Shown here in pieces: positions 1 to 5,524 of a stretch of 6,263 bases of DNA. How positions within the stretch are numbered: the stretch's first letter is position 1; the number at the start of each line of letters is the position of its first letter. Both the position numbers and the translations under genes were made by a program. Source of the DNA: Deltaproteobacteria bacterium. GTDB lineage: Bacteria > Desulfobacterota > Syntrophobacteria > B119-G9. The stretch spans positions 1-6,263 of the forward strand of contig QMLL01000108.1 of the NCBI GenBank assembly GCA_003646715.1, given 5' to 3'. A model generated the notes under the pieces. It had not been told where the DNA came from, searched no databases, and was given only the letters and a program-made list of their open reading frames with translations.

Positions 1-1
1 A

Positions 2-169
2 GACGAATCCGGTGTAACGGCCATAGAGTACGGGCTGATTGCAGGCCTTATGGCAGCACTGCTTCTGGTAGTCCTTGGAACTTTCGGTGACAAGTTAAAG
101 GGACTTTTTAACGCCATTGCAGACAAGTTACAAAACGCTACAGACACTATTCAGCAACAAAATCAATAA
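2..169 (+). CDS. flp: Flp-family major pilin, 3' part (start cut off by window edge)
   Basis: Major subunit of the Tad (type IVc) pilus: a short inner-membrane prepilin that the CpaA/TadV peptidase cleaves and the CpaF-driven machine polymerises. Reading from base 2, 55 codons remain before TAA at 167-169. The visible part opens with DESGVTAIEYGLIAG, the Flp signature: cleavage after the Gly, Glu at +5 and Tyr at +6 of the mature protein. A hydrophobic helix (GLIAGLMAALLLVVLGTF) and a polar tail (about 25 residues, ending QQQNQ) follow. The mature pilin would be 51 residues, normal for Flp. Only the short basic leader and the start codon are missing. The gene lies 16 bases before the first ATG of the prepilin peptidase gene, with no terminator between them. 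Confidence 0.95.
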   Translation, partial: DESGVTAIEYGLIAGLMAALLLVVLGTFGDKLKGLFNAIADKLQNATDTIQQQNQ

Positions 170-185
170 GCAAAGCAAGAATCTT

Positions 186-712
186 ATGCTCAGGAATATC
201 CCTGTGGGAAACCACGCTATTTTATGCGGACCGGCTATAATCGCGGTGGCGGCTCTTATCAGCGACCTGAAAACAAGGAAAATACCGAACATACTTACTT
301 TCTCCGGAATCGCAGGAGGATTGGCATTTCACATGCTGAATTCAGGGATAGAAAAAGGGGCGATATTTTCACTTAAGGGGGCAATGGTAGGTGGTTTACT
401 TTTTTTGCTTCCGTTCTTACTCGGAGGAGCAGGGGGAGGGGATGTAAAATTACTGGCAGCTCTCGGGGCATGGCTCGGAACCAGAGGTATCATAAACCTT
501 TTTCTGTATAGCGCAATAATTGGCGCGCTTATATCCCTGGCTCTAATGATCAAAAACAACAGTTTCCACCTTTTAAAAAACGTGTGGAACGATATCGTTG
601 TTTTTTTTTAGCCGGCTACACCGGTGGAAAAAAAAGAGAGCAAGGCATACCGTATAGTGTGCCCTTGTTAATGGGATTTCTCGTTTACTTCATACTGGGC
701 AATCTGGTGTAA
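186..712 (+). CDS. cpaA: Tad prepilin peptidase CpaA/TadV, interrupted by a -1 frame break at a T9 tract
   Basis: Inner-membrane aspartic peptidase (A24 family) that removes the leaders of Flp and TadE-type pseudopilins. From ATG 186 the frame runs 141 codons to TAG 609-611. Both catalytic aspartates are visible: D27 in ISDLKTRKIPN and D86 in GAGGGDVKLL (the GxGD motif), among several hydrophobic helices. The frame stops just after the T9 tract at 601-609. Re-reading one base (codon 606-608 followed by 608-610), or adding one T, continues for 34 more residues to TAA 710-712. These include REQGIPYSVPLLMGFL and a last hydrophobic helix, the usual C-terminus of this family, and give a normal length of 175 residues. 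The start is uncertain: ATG 186 has a poor ribosome site, whereas GTG 204 has AGGAA 7 bases upstream. The tadE-like gene starts 5 bases after the restored stop. The break may be a homopolymer sequencing error, transcriptional slippage, ribosomal frameshifting or a real mutation. Confidence 0.88.
192..196 (+). promoter_or_regulatory. Possible ribosome binding site for a GTG start of cpaA
   Basis: AGGAA lies 7 bases before an in-frame GTG at 204-206. The ATG at 186-188 has only weak purine matches upstream. A GTG start would put the first catalytic Asp at residue 21, typical of the short N-termini in this family. The choice between the two starts is not settled. Confidence 0.4.
601..609 (+). 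other. Nine-T homopolymer at the cpaA frame break (candidate slippage site)
   Basis: Reads G-TTTTTTTTT-AG. In the upstream frame the codons are GTT TTT TTT TAG, so T TTT TTT (602-608) is a perfect -1 slippery heptamer directly before the stop. One additional T or U places the downstream 34 codons in frame. Runs of nine or more T/A are known substrates for RNA polymerase slippage; Shigella mxiE is the classic U9 case. Use of this tract is inferred, not shown. Confidence 0.55.
611..625 (+). other. Small inverted repeat just after the T9 tract
   Basis: GCCGG (611-615) can pair with CCGGT (621-625), the outermost pair being G-U, around a 5-base loop CTACA. It begins one base after the T run. It is not an intrinsic terminator, because the T run precedes rather than follows it. 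As a frameshift stimulator it is short and lies closer to the slippery tract than is usual. Confidence 0.3.
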
Positions 713-717
713 ATGAA

Positions 718-1125
718 ATGACGGCACAAATTGCAGATTCACTTAAAACGAACAACAGGGGAGTTTCGGCGCTGGAATTCGCTCTTTGCCTTCCGGTGCT
801 TCTTACCATATTGTTTGGAATCCTTGAGTACGGATGGTTCTTTGTTAACCAGATCGTCCTGATCAATTCCGTATCGGCAGGGGCCAGAGCAGGTATAAAG
901 GCCAACATTGCGCGTGGTGACGATCCTATTCAACTCGCTATCGACACAGCCAGAAACACCTTCTGGCTACCCGGTTCTCTCAACGTCTCGGCAACCGTAT
1001 CTGACGACGAACCGGTAAAGCTCAGAGTCGTAGCTCACATCAGGTTCGAACCCCTGACGGGTTATTTACCTTCTCAATTATTGCCATCCAGGATTGCGGC
1101 GAAAGCAGTACTGGTTTTTCCATAA
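718..1125 (+). CDS. tadE: TadE-like pseudopilin
   Basis: Minor pilin-like protein of the Tad system, 135 residues. After a 15-residue polar leader comes NNRGVSALEFALCLPVLL: processing after G15 would leave Glu at +5 (E20) and Phe at +6, the TadE/TadF arrangement cut by the same peptidase as Flp. The membrane helix spans about 22-48. A soluble part of about 85 residues follows, beginning SVSAGARAG, a stretch typical of TadE proteins where Ala/Gly-rich sequence follows the helix. The start ATG 718 has only a weak upstream GGTGT and lies 5 bases after the restored cpaA stop, so translation may be coupled to cpaA. The ATG at 713 hits a stop after two codons and is not used. Family membership is clear; calling it TadE rather than TadF is less certain. 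Confidence 0.85.
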   Translation: MTAQIADSLKTNNRGVSALEFALCLPVLLTILFGILEYGWFFVNQIVLINSVSAGARAGIKANIARGDDPIQLAIDTARNTFWLPGSLNVSATVSDDEPVKLRVVAHIRFEPLTGYLPSQLLPSRIAAKAVLVFP

Positions 1126-1169
1126 TTGCGGTTGCAGGAAGTGATACGAAAGCAGATAGGGTTTATCAG

Positions 1170-2234
1170 ATGAGAAGAATCAGAGGAATAATTGTTTTGT
1201 TGATTGCCATAGGGCTTGGGTATATCGCTGCTCGAACTGTTTCACATTATCTCACCAGGCCCAGGATACAGCAGGTTCAGCAGGTTAAAAAGGCGGAACC
1301 AAAACGGAGCAAGGAGAAAAAGGCGGAAATCCCGAAAGGGATGAGAATCGTTTCGATTAACGCCGATAAAGTTTCAGGCCTTTCCGGCAAACTTAAAAAA
1401 GGGGATCGAGTGGATGTTATTGCCACCACAACGCTCCCCGGTAATACACGTTCTGCCATATCGAGGATCATACTAAGCGACATTGAAGTATTTGATACCT
1501 GCTTCAGTCCTGCTACTCAGTCGAAAGGACTGTTTAAAAAAAGTAATTCCCAGTGTATCTCCCTCATTCTTTCACCGTCACAGGCGGCTGCCCTTGAGGC
1601 AGCCGCTCAATCTGCCCGAATCAGCCTGGCGCTGAGAAACGATAAGGAAAAAGACTTAGAAAGTACCAAAGAAATTTCATCGATTTATTCAGGGACTACG
1701 GGAACCGAGATAATAAACGAGAGTATCCGTCCTACTCCGTGGCTCATTCCCGACGGAATGAGAGCCGTAACCATCAAGGTGAGGGACATTGATGGCATCT
1801 GCGGAAAACTCCAACCCGGAGATCGGGTGGACGTGATACTTAGCTGCCCTCTGGGCATATTTTCAACTCAAGGCGGCAACGTTGCCCCCGGGACAGAGGG
1901 GAAGGTTACGGAATTCCATGTTGTTTCCAAGATGTTACTCCAAAATGTGGTGGTTTTTGCAACGGAAAAAAGCGCGGGAACACAAGCAAGCCCAGATTCA
2001 CCCCCAAAAAAGATAACACTGCTGGTTTCTCCAGATGAGGCACTCATGCTGGCCGCAACCAGGGACACTACGGAAAAAAGCAAGCTCAGACTCATTTTGA
2101 GAAAGCCGTCTGACCGCCAGATAGAAAAAACGCCGACTGTTTACCTCACAGATCTACTGGTGGGGAGAAGACTTTCCAAACGTGTCTTCGTTTACAAGGG
2201 ATTAAGGCATGAAATGGTAACCTTTTACAAATAA
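1170..2234 (+). CDS. cpaB: CpaB/RcpC pilus assembly protein with two RcpC modules
   Basis: Periplasmic, membrane-anchored partner of the Tad secretin, 354 residues. An N-terminal anchor helix (about 6-22) is followed by a charged Gln/Lys linker (32-54). Two similar modules follow. Module 1 (about 55-157) begins PKGMRIVSI and has GKLKKGDRVDVI (73-84) and ISLILSPSQAAALEAAA (130-146). Module 2 (about 194-312) begins PDGMRAVTI and has GKLQPGDRVDVI (212-223), MLLQNVVVFA (255-264) and ITLLVSPDEALMLAAT (282-297). The C-terminus RVFVYKGLRHEMVTF matches the usual CpaB ending. Ordinary CpaB has one SAF domain then one RcpC domain; here no SAF motif is visible between anchor and module 1, and the RcpC module is doubled. 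ATG 1170 follows GATAGG at 1155-1160, a modest ribosome site. It lies 44 bases after the tadE-like gene and 24 before the pil_N gene. Confidence 0.93.
   Translation: MRRIRGIIVLLIAIGLGYIAARTVSHYLTRPRIQQVQQVKKAEPKRSKEKKAEIPKGMRIVSINADKVSGLSGKLKKGDRVDVIATTTLPGNTRSAISRIILSDIEVFDTCFSPATQSKGLFKKSNSQCISLILSPSQAAALEAAAQSARISLALRNDKEKDLESTKEISSIYSGTTGTEIINESIRPTPWLIPDGMRAVTIKVRDIDGICGKLQPGDRVDVILSCPLGIFSTQGGNVAPGTEGKVTEFHVVSKMLLQNVVVFATEKSAGTQASPDSPPKKITLLVSPDEALMLAATRDTTEKSKLRLILRKPSDRQIEKTPTVYLTDLLVGRRLSKRVFVYKGLRHEMVTFYK
1269..1328 (+). repeat. Short direct repeats in the cpaB linker
   Basis: CAGCAGGTT occurs twice in tandem (1269-1277, 1278-1286), encoding QQV QQV. AAAAAGGCGGAA occurs at 1287-1298 and again at 1317-1328, each encoding KKAE in the same frame. 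They build the low-complexity linker between the membrane anchor and the first RcpC module, where a SAF domain would normally sit. Confidence 0.8.
1584..1606 (+). other. Perfect 9-bp GC-rich hairpin inside cpaB
   Basis: GCGGCTGCC (1584-1592) and GGCAGCCGC (1598-1606) are exact reverse complements around a 5-base loop CTTGA. No T run follows, so it is not an intrinsic terminator. It lies in the Ala-rich segment QAAALEAAA of module 1, so alanine codons alone may explain it. A role in mRNA stability or transcription pausing is possible but unsupported. Confidence 0.5.
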
Positions 2235-2258
2235 GGTGTTTGCGGTGGAGTTATCGAG

Positions 2259-2651
2259 ATGACATTTCGCCACACATTTATCTTTTTGATCGTCTTCATT
2301 TCTGTCCTGTGCGTTTGCAATAACACATGGGCCGGACGCGGAAAACTCCGAATAAGTCGGGCAACTATTTATAAAGGAGACATAAAAATCAAGCTGGGAG
2401 AAGCAACCGACTTCAAGACTTCAAGAGATGTAAAGAGCATTGCGGTAGGCACCGACGCCATTGCGGATGTGCTGGCCCTGAGCCCCAGGCTGATTCGTAT
2501 CGTAGGCATGAAACCCGGTGAAACCAACCTTATCATCAGGTATTCCGATGGCTATGCCGAAGAATTCCACGTGATGGTGAACAAGGGATATACCGTTGAG
2601 GTAATAAGCGGCATTAACACCAGAGACAGTCTTTCTCTTTCAGGGTGGTAG
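2259..2651 (+). CDS. Small secreted protein made of a single secretin N-terminal (pil_N) domain
   Basis: Exported 130-residue protein. A signal peptide is visible (hydrophobic 6-20, probable cleavage after TWA, residue 25). The rest resembles the T2SS-T3SS pilus-formation N-terminal domain found at the start of CpaC-type secretins: KSIAVGTDAIADVLALS (59-75), a β-rich LIRIVGMKPGETNLIIRY (78-95) and EEFHVMVN (101-108). The next gene's product has the matching pattern (VAIGDERIASVRAIS, then NRPGWTNLIIWY), so the two look like paralogous domains. There is no BON or secretin domain, and neither reading frame nor spacing suggests a broken secretin: it has its own ribosome site GGTGGAG (2244-2250), signal peptide and stop, 18 bases before cpaC. 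Likely a periplasmic accessory that contacts CpaC or CpaB. I know no established gene name. The final 20 residues are not recognised. Confidence 0.88.
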   Translation: MTFRHTFIFLIVFISVLCVCNNTWAGRGKLRISRATIYKGDIKIKLGEATDFKTSRDVKSIAVGTDAIADVLALSPRLIRIVGMKPGETNLIIRYSDGYAEEFHVMVNKGYTVEVISGINTRDSLSLSGW

Positions 2652-2669
2652 CTAATCAAAGGTAAGCAG

Positions 2670-4340
2670 ATGTTGAAAGCGGATTATACTCGAGTCGTTT
2701 TATTTTTTCTGATTCTGTTCTTTTCTATAGCACTTACATTATCAACCGGAATACACGCCGAGTCTAAGGTGAGAGGGAACAAACTCAAGGTAAAGCCCGC
2801 TTCGGTTCTCGAAGGAATCTATCTTGGGAAAAGTATCGTTTTTACAACCGGGAAAAGAGTTACAAAGGTAGCCATAGGAGACGAAAGAATCGCCTCTGTT
2901 AGAGCCATATCCCAAAACGAACTCCTCATCAGGGGAAACAGGCCAGGCTGGACCAACCTCATTATCTGGTATGGTAATACCACCAAACCAGACATATTTG
3001 ATCTCCAAGTACAAATAAATCCGAGGACACTGGAGACTCTTGAAAGATTGATAAAACGACTTGTACCTTCCGCACGTGTAAGGGCTATCCCGGTTAACAA
3101 AGAAGTAATATTGGACGGGACAGTAGAAAGCCAGAGAGACATGCAAAGGGTGCTCCAGATCGCTACCGCCTTTTTCAAGGAAGAAGAGGAAAACGCTACC
3201 GAAGAAAAGTCGGGTACGGTAGTCAACATTCAAACAGGATCATACGACATCACCAATGAGTCAAATCGGAGGAACTACAGCGTCGAATCTGTGGTAGCAA
3301 TCAGGAACAACCTGATAGTCTTAAAAGGGAGTCAGCAGGTGCAGTTACAGGTCAAAATAGCGGAAGTTTCCAGGTCGGGGATGAAAAAGATGGGACTTGC
3401 CTTTTTAAACAACCACGACTGGGCTATAGGGATATTCCCCGCCGGAACCGCAAGCGCAGAGTTGACCGGTTCTAGAAACATTAGCGGAGGTACGAACGCT
3501 TCACAATCCGTGCAGATAGACTTGACCAAAGGCACAATTGGGTTCAGTAATACCGCAGGTTCGCCTGAGCAAAAAAGCTTCAGCTCCGCCATTACTTCGA
3601 CAGCCCAGGTCACTTCGCCACTTGGTGGAGCATTTCAGGTATTGCTCCACTCTTTTCAGGACGACAGTCTCGCCATGCTTACACTCCTTAAATCCCAGGG
3701 ACTTGCTCGTTTCCTGGCAACTCCCACCCTGGTTACCATGAGCGGGCAGGAAGCAAGTTTCAGGGTGGGGGGAGAATTCCCAATACCGGTAACATCCACC
3801 TACGGGGCAGTAAACGTGGAGTACAAGAAGTACGGTATTACTCTGAGATTTACTCCCTATGTGGTTGACAGAGAAACCATAACATTGAACGTAAGTCCCG
3901 AGGTAAGTTCGCCCGATTTTTCCCTGGCTATTGCCAGCGGCGGCGTGTCCGTTCCCGGTTTAAAAACGAGAGTTGGTTACACGACGCTTCAGCTAAAAGA
4001 CGGTCAGACCTTTGTAATGGCAGGGCTTCTAAGGGAAAATTCTTACATTCTGAATGATAAGATACCATTCCTGGGAGACCTTCCGTATCTTGGGACTTTT
4101 TTTACCCGCAAACAATTTGAAAAAGATGAAACCGAGCTAATCGTAGTGGTTACTCCTCACCTGGTAAGACCTCTGAATCCGGGGGAAGTACCGGCGCTTC
4201 CTGGAGAAAACATGCAGGATAACATAAGCGATTTTGATTTCTTTCTCACAAACAAAAACAGCGGCGAAAGAGGGGATAATTCTGATAGTAATCGCGGCGA
4301 ATTACCCGAAGTTGTTGGTGGAATTGGATACTCAAAATGA
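2670..4340 (+). CDS. cpaC: Tad outer-membrane secretin CpaC/RcpA
   Basis: Outer-membrane channel through which the Flp pilus emerges, 556 residues. In order: signal peptide (hydrophobic 9-25, probable cleavage after IHA, residue 30); pil_N domain (about 38-116); BON-type domain (about 118-170, with VILDGTVESQRDMQRVL); QLQVKIAEVSRSGMKKMGLAF (225-245), the segment leading into the secretin core; and the secretin domain (about 335-502) with ATPTLVTMSGQEASFRVGGE (350-369), VPGLKTRVGYTTLQLKDGQT (428-447) and KIPFLGDLPYLGTFF (464-478), then ETELIVVVTPHLVRP. The tail has the usual DFDFFL element (521-526), followed by about 30 extra Asn/Ser/Gly-rich residues. An acidic stretch (EEEENATEE, 171-179) and linker interrupt the region between the BON domain and the core. 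ATG 2670 has AAAGGT about 6 bases upstream. The stop overlaps the cpaE start (ATGA). Confidence 0.97.
   Translation: MLKADYTRVVLFFLILFFSIALTLSTGIHAESKVRGNKLKVKPASVLEGIYLGKSIVFTTGKRVTKVAIGDERIASVRAISQNELLIRGNRPGWTNLIIWYGNTTKPDIFDLQVQINPRTLETLERLIKRLVPSARVRAIPVNKEVILDGTVESQRDMQRVLQIATAFFKEEEENATEEKSGTVVNIQTGSYDITNESNRRNYSVESVVAIRNNLIVLKGSQQVQLQVKIAEVSRSGMKKMGLAFLNNHDWAIGIFPAGTASAELTGSRNISGGTNASQSVQIDLTKGTIGFSNTAGSPEQKSFSSAITSTAQVTSPLGGAFQVLLHSFQDDSLAMLTLLKSQGLARFLATPTLVTMSGQEASFRVGGEFPIPVTSTYGAVNVEYKKYGITLRFTPYVVDRETITLNVSPEVSSPDFSLAIASGGVSVPGLKTRVGYTTLQLKDGQTFVMAGLLRENSYILNDKIPFLGDLPYLGTFFTRKQFEKDETELIVVVTPHLVRPLNPGEVPALPGENMQDNISDFDFFLTNKNSGERGDNSDSNRGELPEVVGGIGYSK
3625..3650 (+). other. 8-bp perfect hairpin inside cpaC
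   Basis: GTGGAGCA (3625-3632) and TGCTCCAC (3643-3650) are exact reverse complements with a 10-base loop, within the codons for GGAFQVLLHS before the secretin core. No terminator-like T run follows directly (TCTTTTC only). It may be coincidental. Confidence 0.4.
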
Positions 4341-5503
4341 TACGAACGAAAAGTATTATCATAGGAAGTGAGAAAAAGAGGCTTGAGGAGCTTAAGACTC
4401 TCCTTTCTCCCATGGTGGAAGTGCTCAAGACATGCAACGCTGATAACAGATCATATCAGGTCGTAAAGGAACTTTCACCGGAAGCCGTTTTTATCGACAT
4501 AGACGGAACCATCAACAATTCCTTTGACGTGGCCAGATACTTACTCAGGAGAAATCCGGAGCTTCGCCTGTTTTTTGTCCATTCGAAAAAAGATCCCGAC
4601 CTTATCCTGGAAGCTCTTAGACTCGGCGCAACAGATTTCATCATATTCCCGGGAGATGAGAAAGATATCAGAAGGATTATCACGAGGGGAATAGAAAAAA
4701 GTGAGAGCATAGATAAAAGCGGAGAAATCATTTCTGTTTTTTCCCTTAAAGGCGGTCAGGGAGTCACCGGAATCGCTGCGAATCTTGTGGATCATATACA
4801 TAAGCTGACGTCGGATAAAGTCATCCTCTTCGACATGAACTTTTACCAGTCTGATGTTAATCTTGTCCTAAATATGGAACCCGATTTTACGCCCATAGAC
4901 ATAATAAAAAACCTTGAACGAATGGACGAAAATCTCCTTTTTTCATCTCTTTACAGGCATCCTAGAGGCTTTTACGTTCTATCTCCAGCTAACGACATTG
5001 TGGAGGCCGAAGAAGTAAAGGAAGACGATATAAAGAAGATCCTGGAGGTTATCTCCGGGTACCTCGATTACGTTGTCATCGATCTGCCACACGATTTTTC
5101 TGAGCGATCCGTGGCAGCACTGGACAGGTCTTCCGCCATACTTCTCATAGTTCAACAGCTCATGCCATCCATAAAAAGTGCTCAAAAAGTGCTCGGGCTC
5201 TTTGCTGAACTGGGGTATCCGGACGACAGGATAAAGATTGTACTCAATCGCTATTCAAAACAGGCTGAGCTTGAACCAGAAGACGTTGAATATGTACTAG
5301 ACCATCAGGTTTTCTCTGTTATTTCAAACGATTATAAATTGATGCAAAACTGCATCAACGACGGCAAACTGCTCGATTCATCCGCACCATCCAGAAAAAT
5401 TAACGAGGATATTGGAGATCTGGCAGCAGGACTGGTAGGTATCAGCGTGAACAGAGGACGTAGCGGTTTTTTTAAGGCTTTGCTGGAAAAACTCTTCTTA
5501 TAG
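4337..5503 (+). CDS. cpaE: CpaE/TadZ pilus localisation ATPase-like protein
   Basis: Cytoplasmic MinD/ParA-type protein that positions the Tad machine, often at a pole; 388 residues. The N-terminal 120 residues form a receiver-like fold: AVFIDIDG (50-57) at the phospho-acceptor strand, LRLGATDFIIFPGD (94-107) at the end. The conserved receiver Lys-Pro appears as Phe-Pro, so it is probably a pseudo-receiver. The ATPase domain begins about residue 129. Its deviant Walker A is SLKGGQGVTG (136-145): the signature lysine K138 is kept, but the usual GK[TS]T is GVTG. LFDMNFYQSDVNLVLNMEP (164-182) matches the CpaE switch I region, and YVVIDLPHDFSERSVAALD (245-263) matches Walker B/switch II. The tail GFFKALLEKLFL could be an amphipathic membrane-binding helix. 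The start overlaps the cpaC stop by 4 bases, implying coupled translation; cpaF begins 21 bases downstream. Confidence 0.95.
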   Translation: MIRTKSIIIGSEKKRLEELKTLLSPMVEVLKTCNADNRSYQVVKELSPEAVFIDIDGTINNSFDVARYLLRRNPELRLFFVHSKKDPDLILEALRLGATDFIIFPGDEKDIRRIITRGIEKSESIDKSGEIISVFSLKGGQGVTGIAANLVDHIHKLTSDKVILFDMNFYQSDVNLVLNMEPDFTPIDIIKNLERMDENLLFSSLYRHPRGFYVLSPANDIVEAEEVKEDDIKKILEVISGYLDYVVIDLPHDFSERSVAALDRSSAILLIVQQLMPSIKSAQKVLGLFAELGYPDDRIKIVLNRYSKQAELEPEDVEYVLDHQVFSVISNDYKLMQNCINDGKLLDSSAPSRKINEDIGDLAAGLVGISVNRGRSGFFKALLEKLFL

Positions 5504-5507
5504 TTCT

Positions 5508-5514
5508 AGGAGGT
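5508..5514 (+). promoter_or_regulatory. Strong Shine-Dalgarno for the TTG start of cpaF
   Basis: AGGAGGT lies in the 21-base gap after cpaE and ends 10 bases before TTG 5525. In the cpaF frame an upstream TAG (5507-5509) leaves TTG 5525 as the first usable start codon. The next in-frame ATG is 36 codons on, inside conserved sequence. The site therefore fixes the start. Confidence 0.85.
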
Positions 5515-5524
5515 TAACGGAGAA

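Noticed and set aside
117..185. TTG 117 as the start of cpaA
   Set aside because: It lies inside the flp coding sequence and adds a polar 23-residue extension unlike the family; ATG 186 or GTG 204 gives a normal N-terminus.
601..625. Intrinsic terminator after cpaA
   Set aside because: The T run precedes the hairpin on the + strand, and on the - strand the hairpin is followed by A's, so neither strand has terminator form.
628..635. A8 tract as the site of the cpaA frame change
   Set aside because: The upstream frame already stops at 609-611, so the shift must occur at or before the T9 tract.
2742..3233. 163-codon open frame on the - strand
   Set aside because: It is wholly antisense to cpaC, whose signal peptide, pil_N and BON-like domains are clear; its composition is not protein-like and no motif is recognisable.
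3538..3741. 67-codon + strand open frame within cpaC
   Set aside because: An out-of-frame shadow of the secretin with no recognisable domain or ribosome site.
2259..4340. pil_N gene plus cpaC as one secretin gene broken by a frameshift
   Set aside because: Each has its own start, signal peptide and ribosome site, and cpaC already holds a complete pil_N domain, so the small gene is a duplicate-like neighbour and not a lost 5' end.
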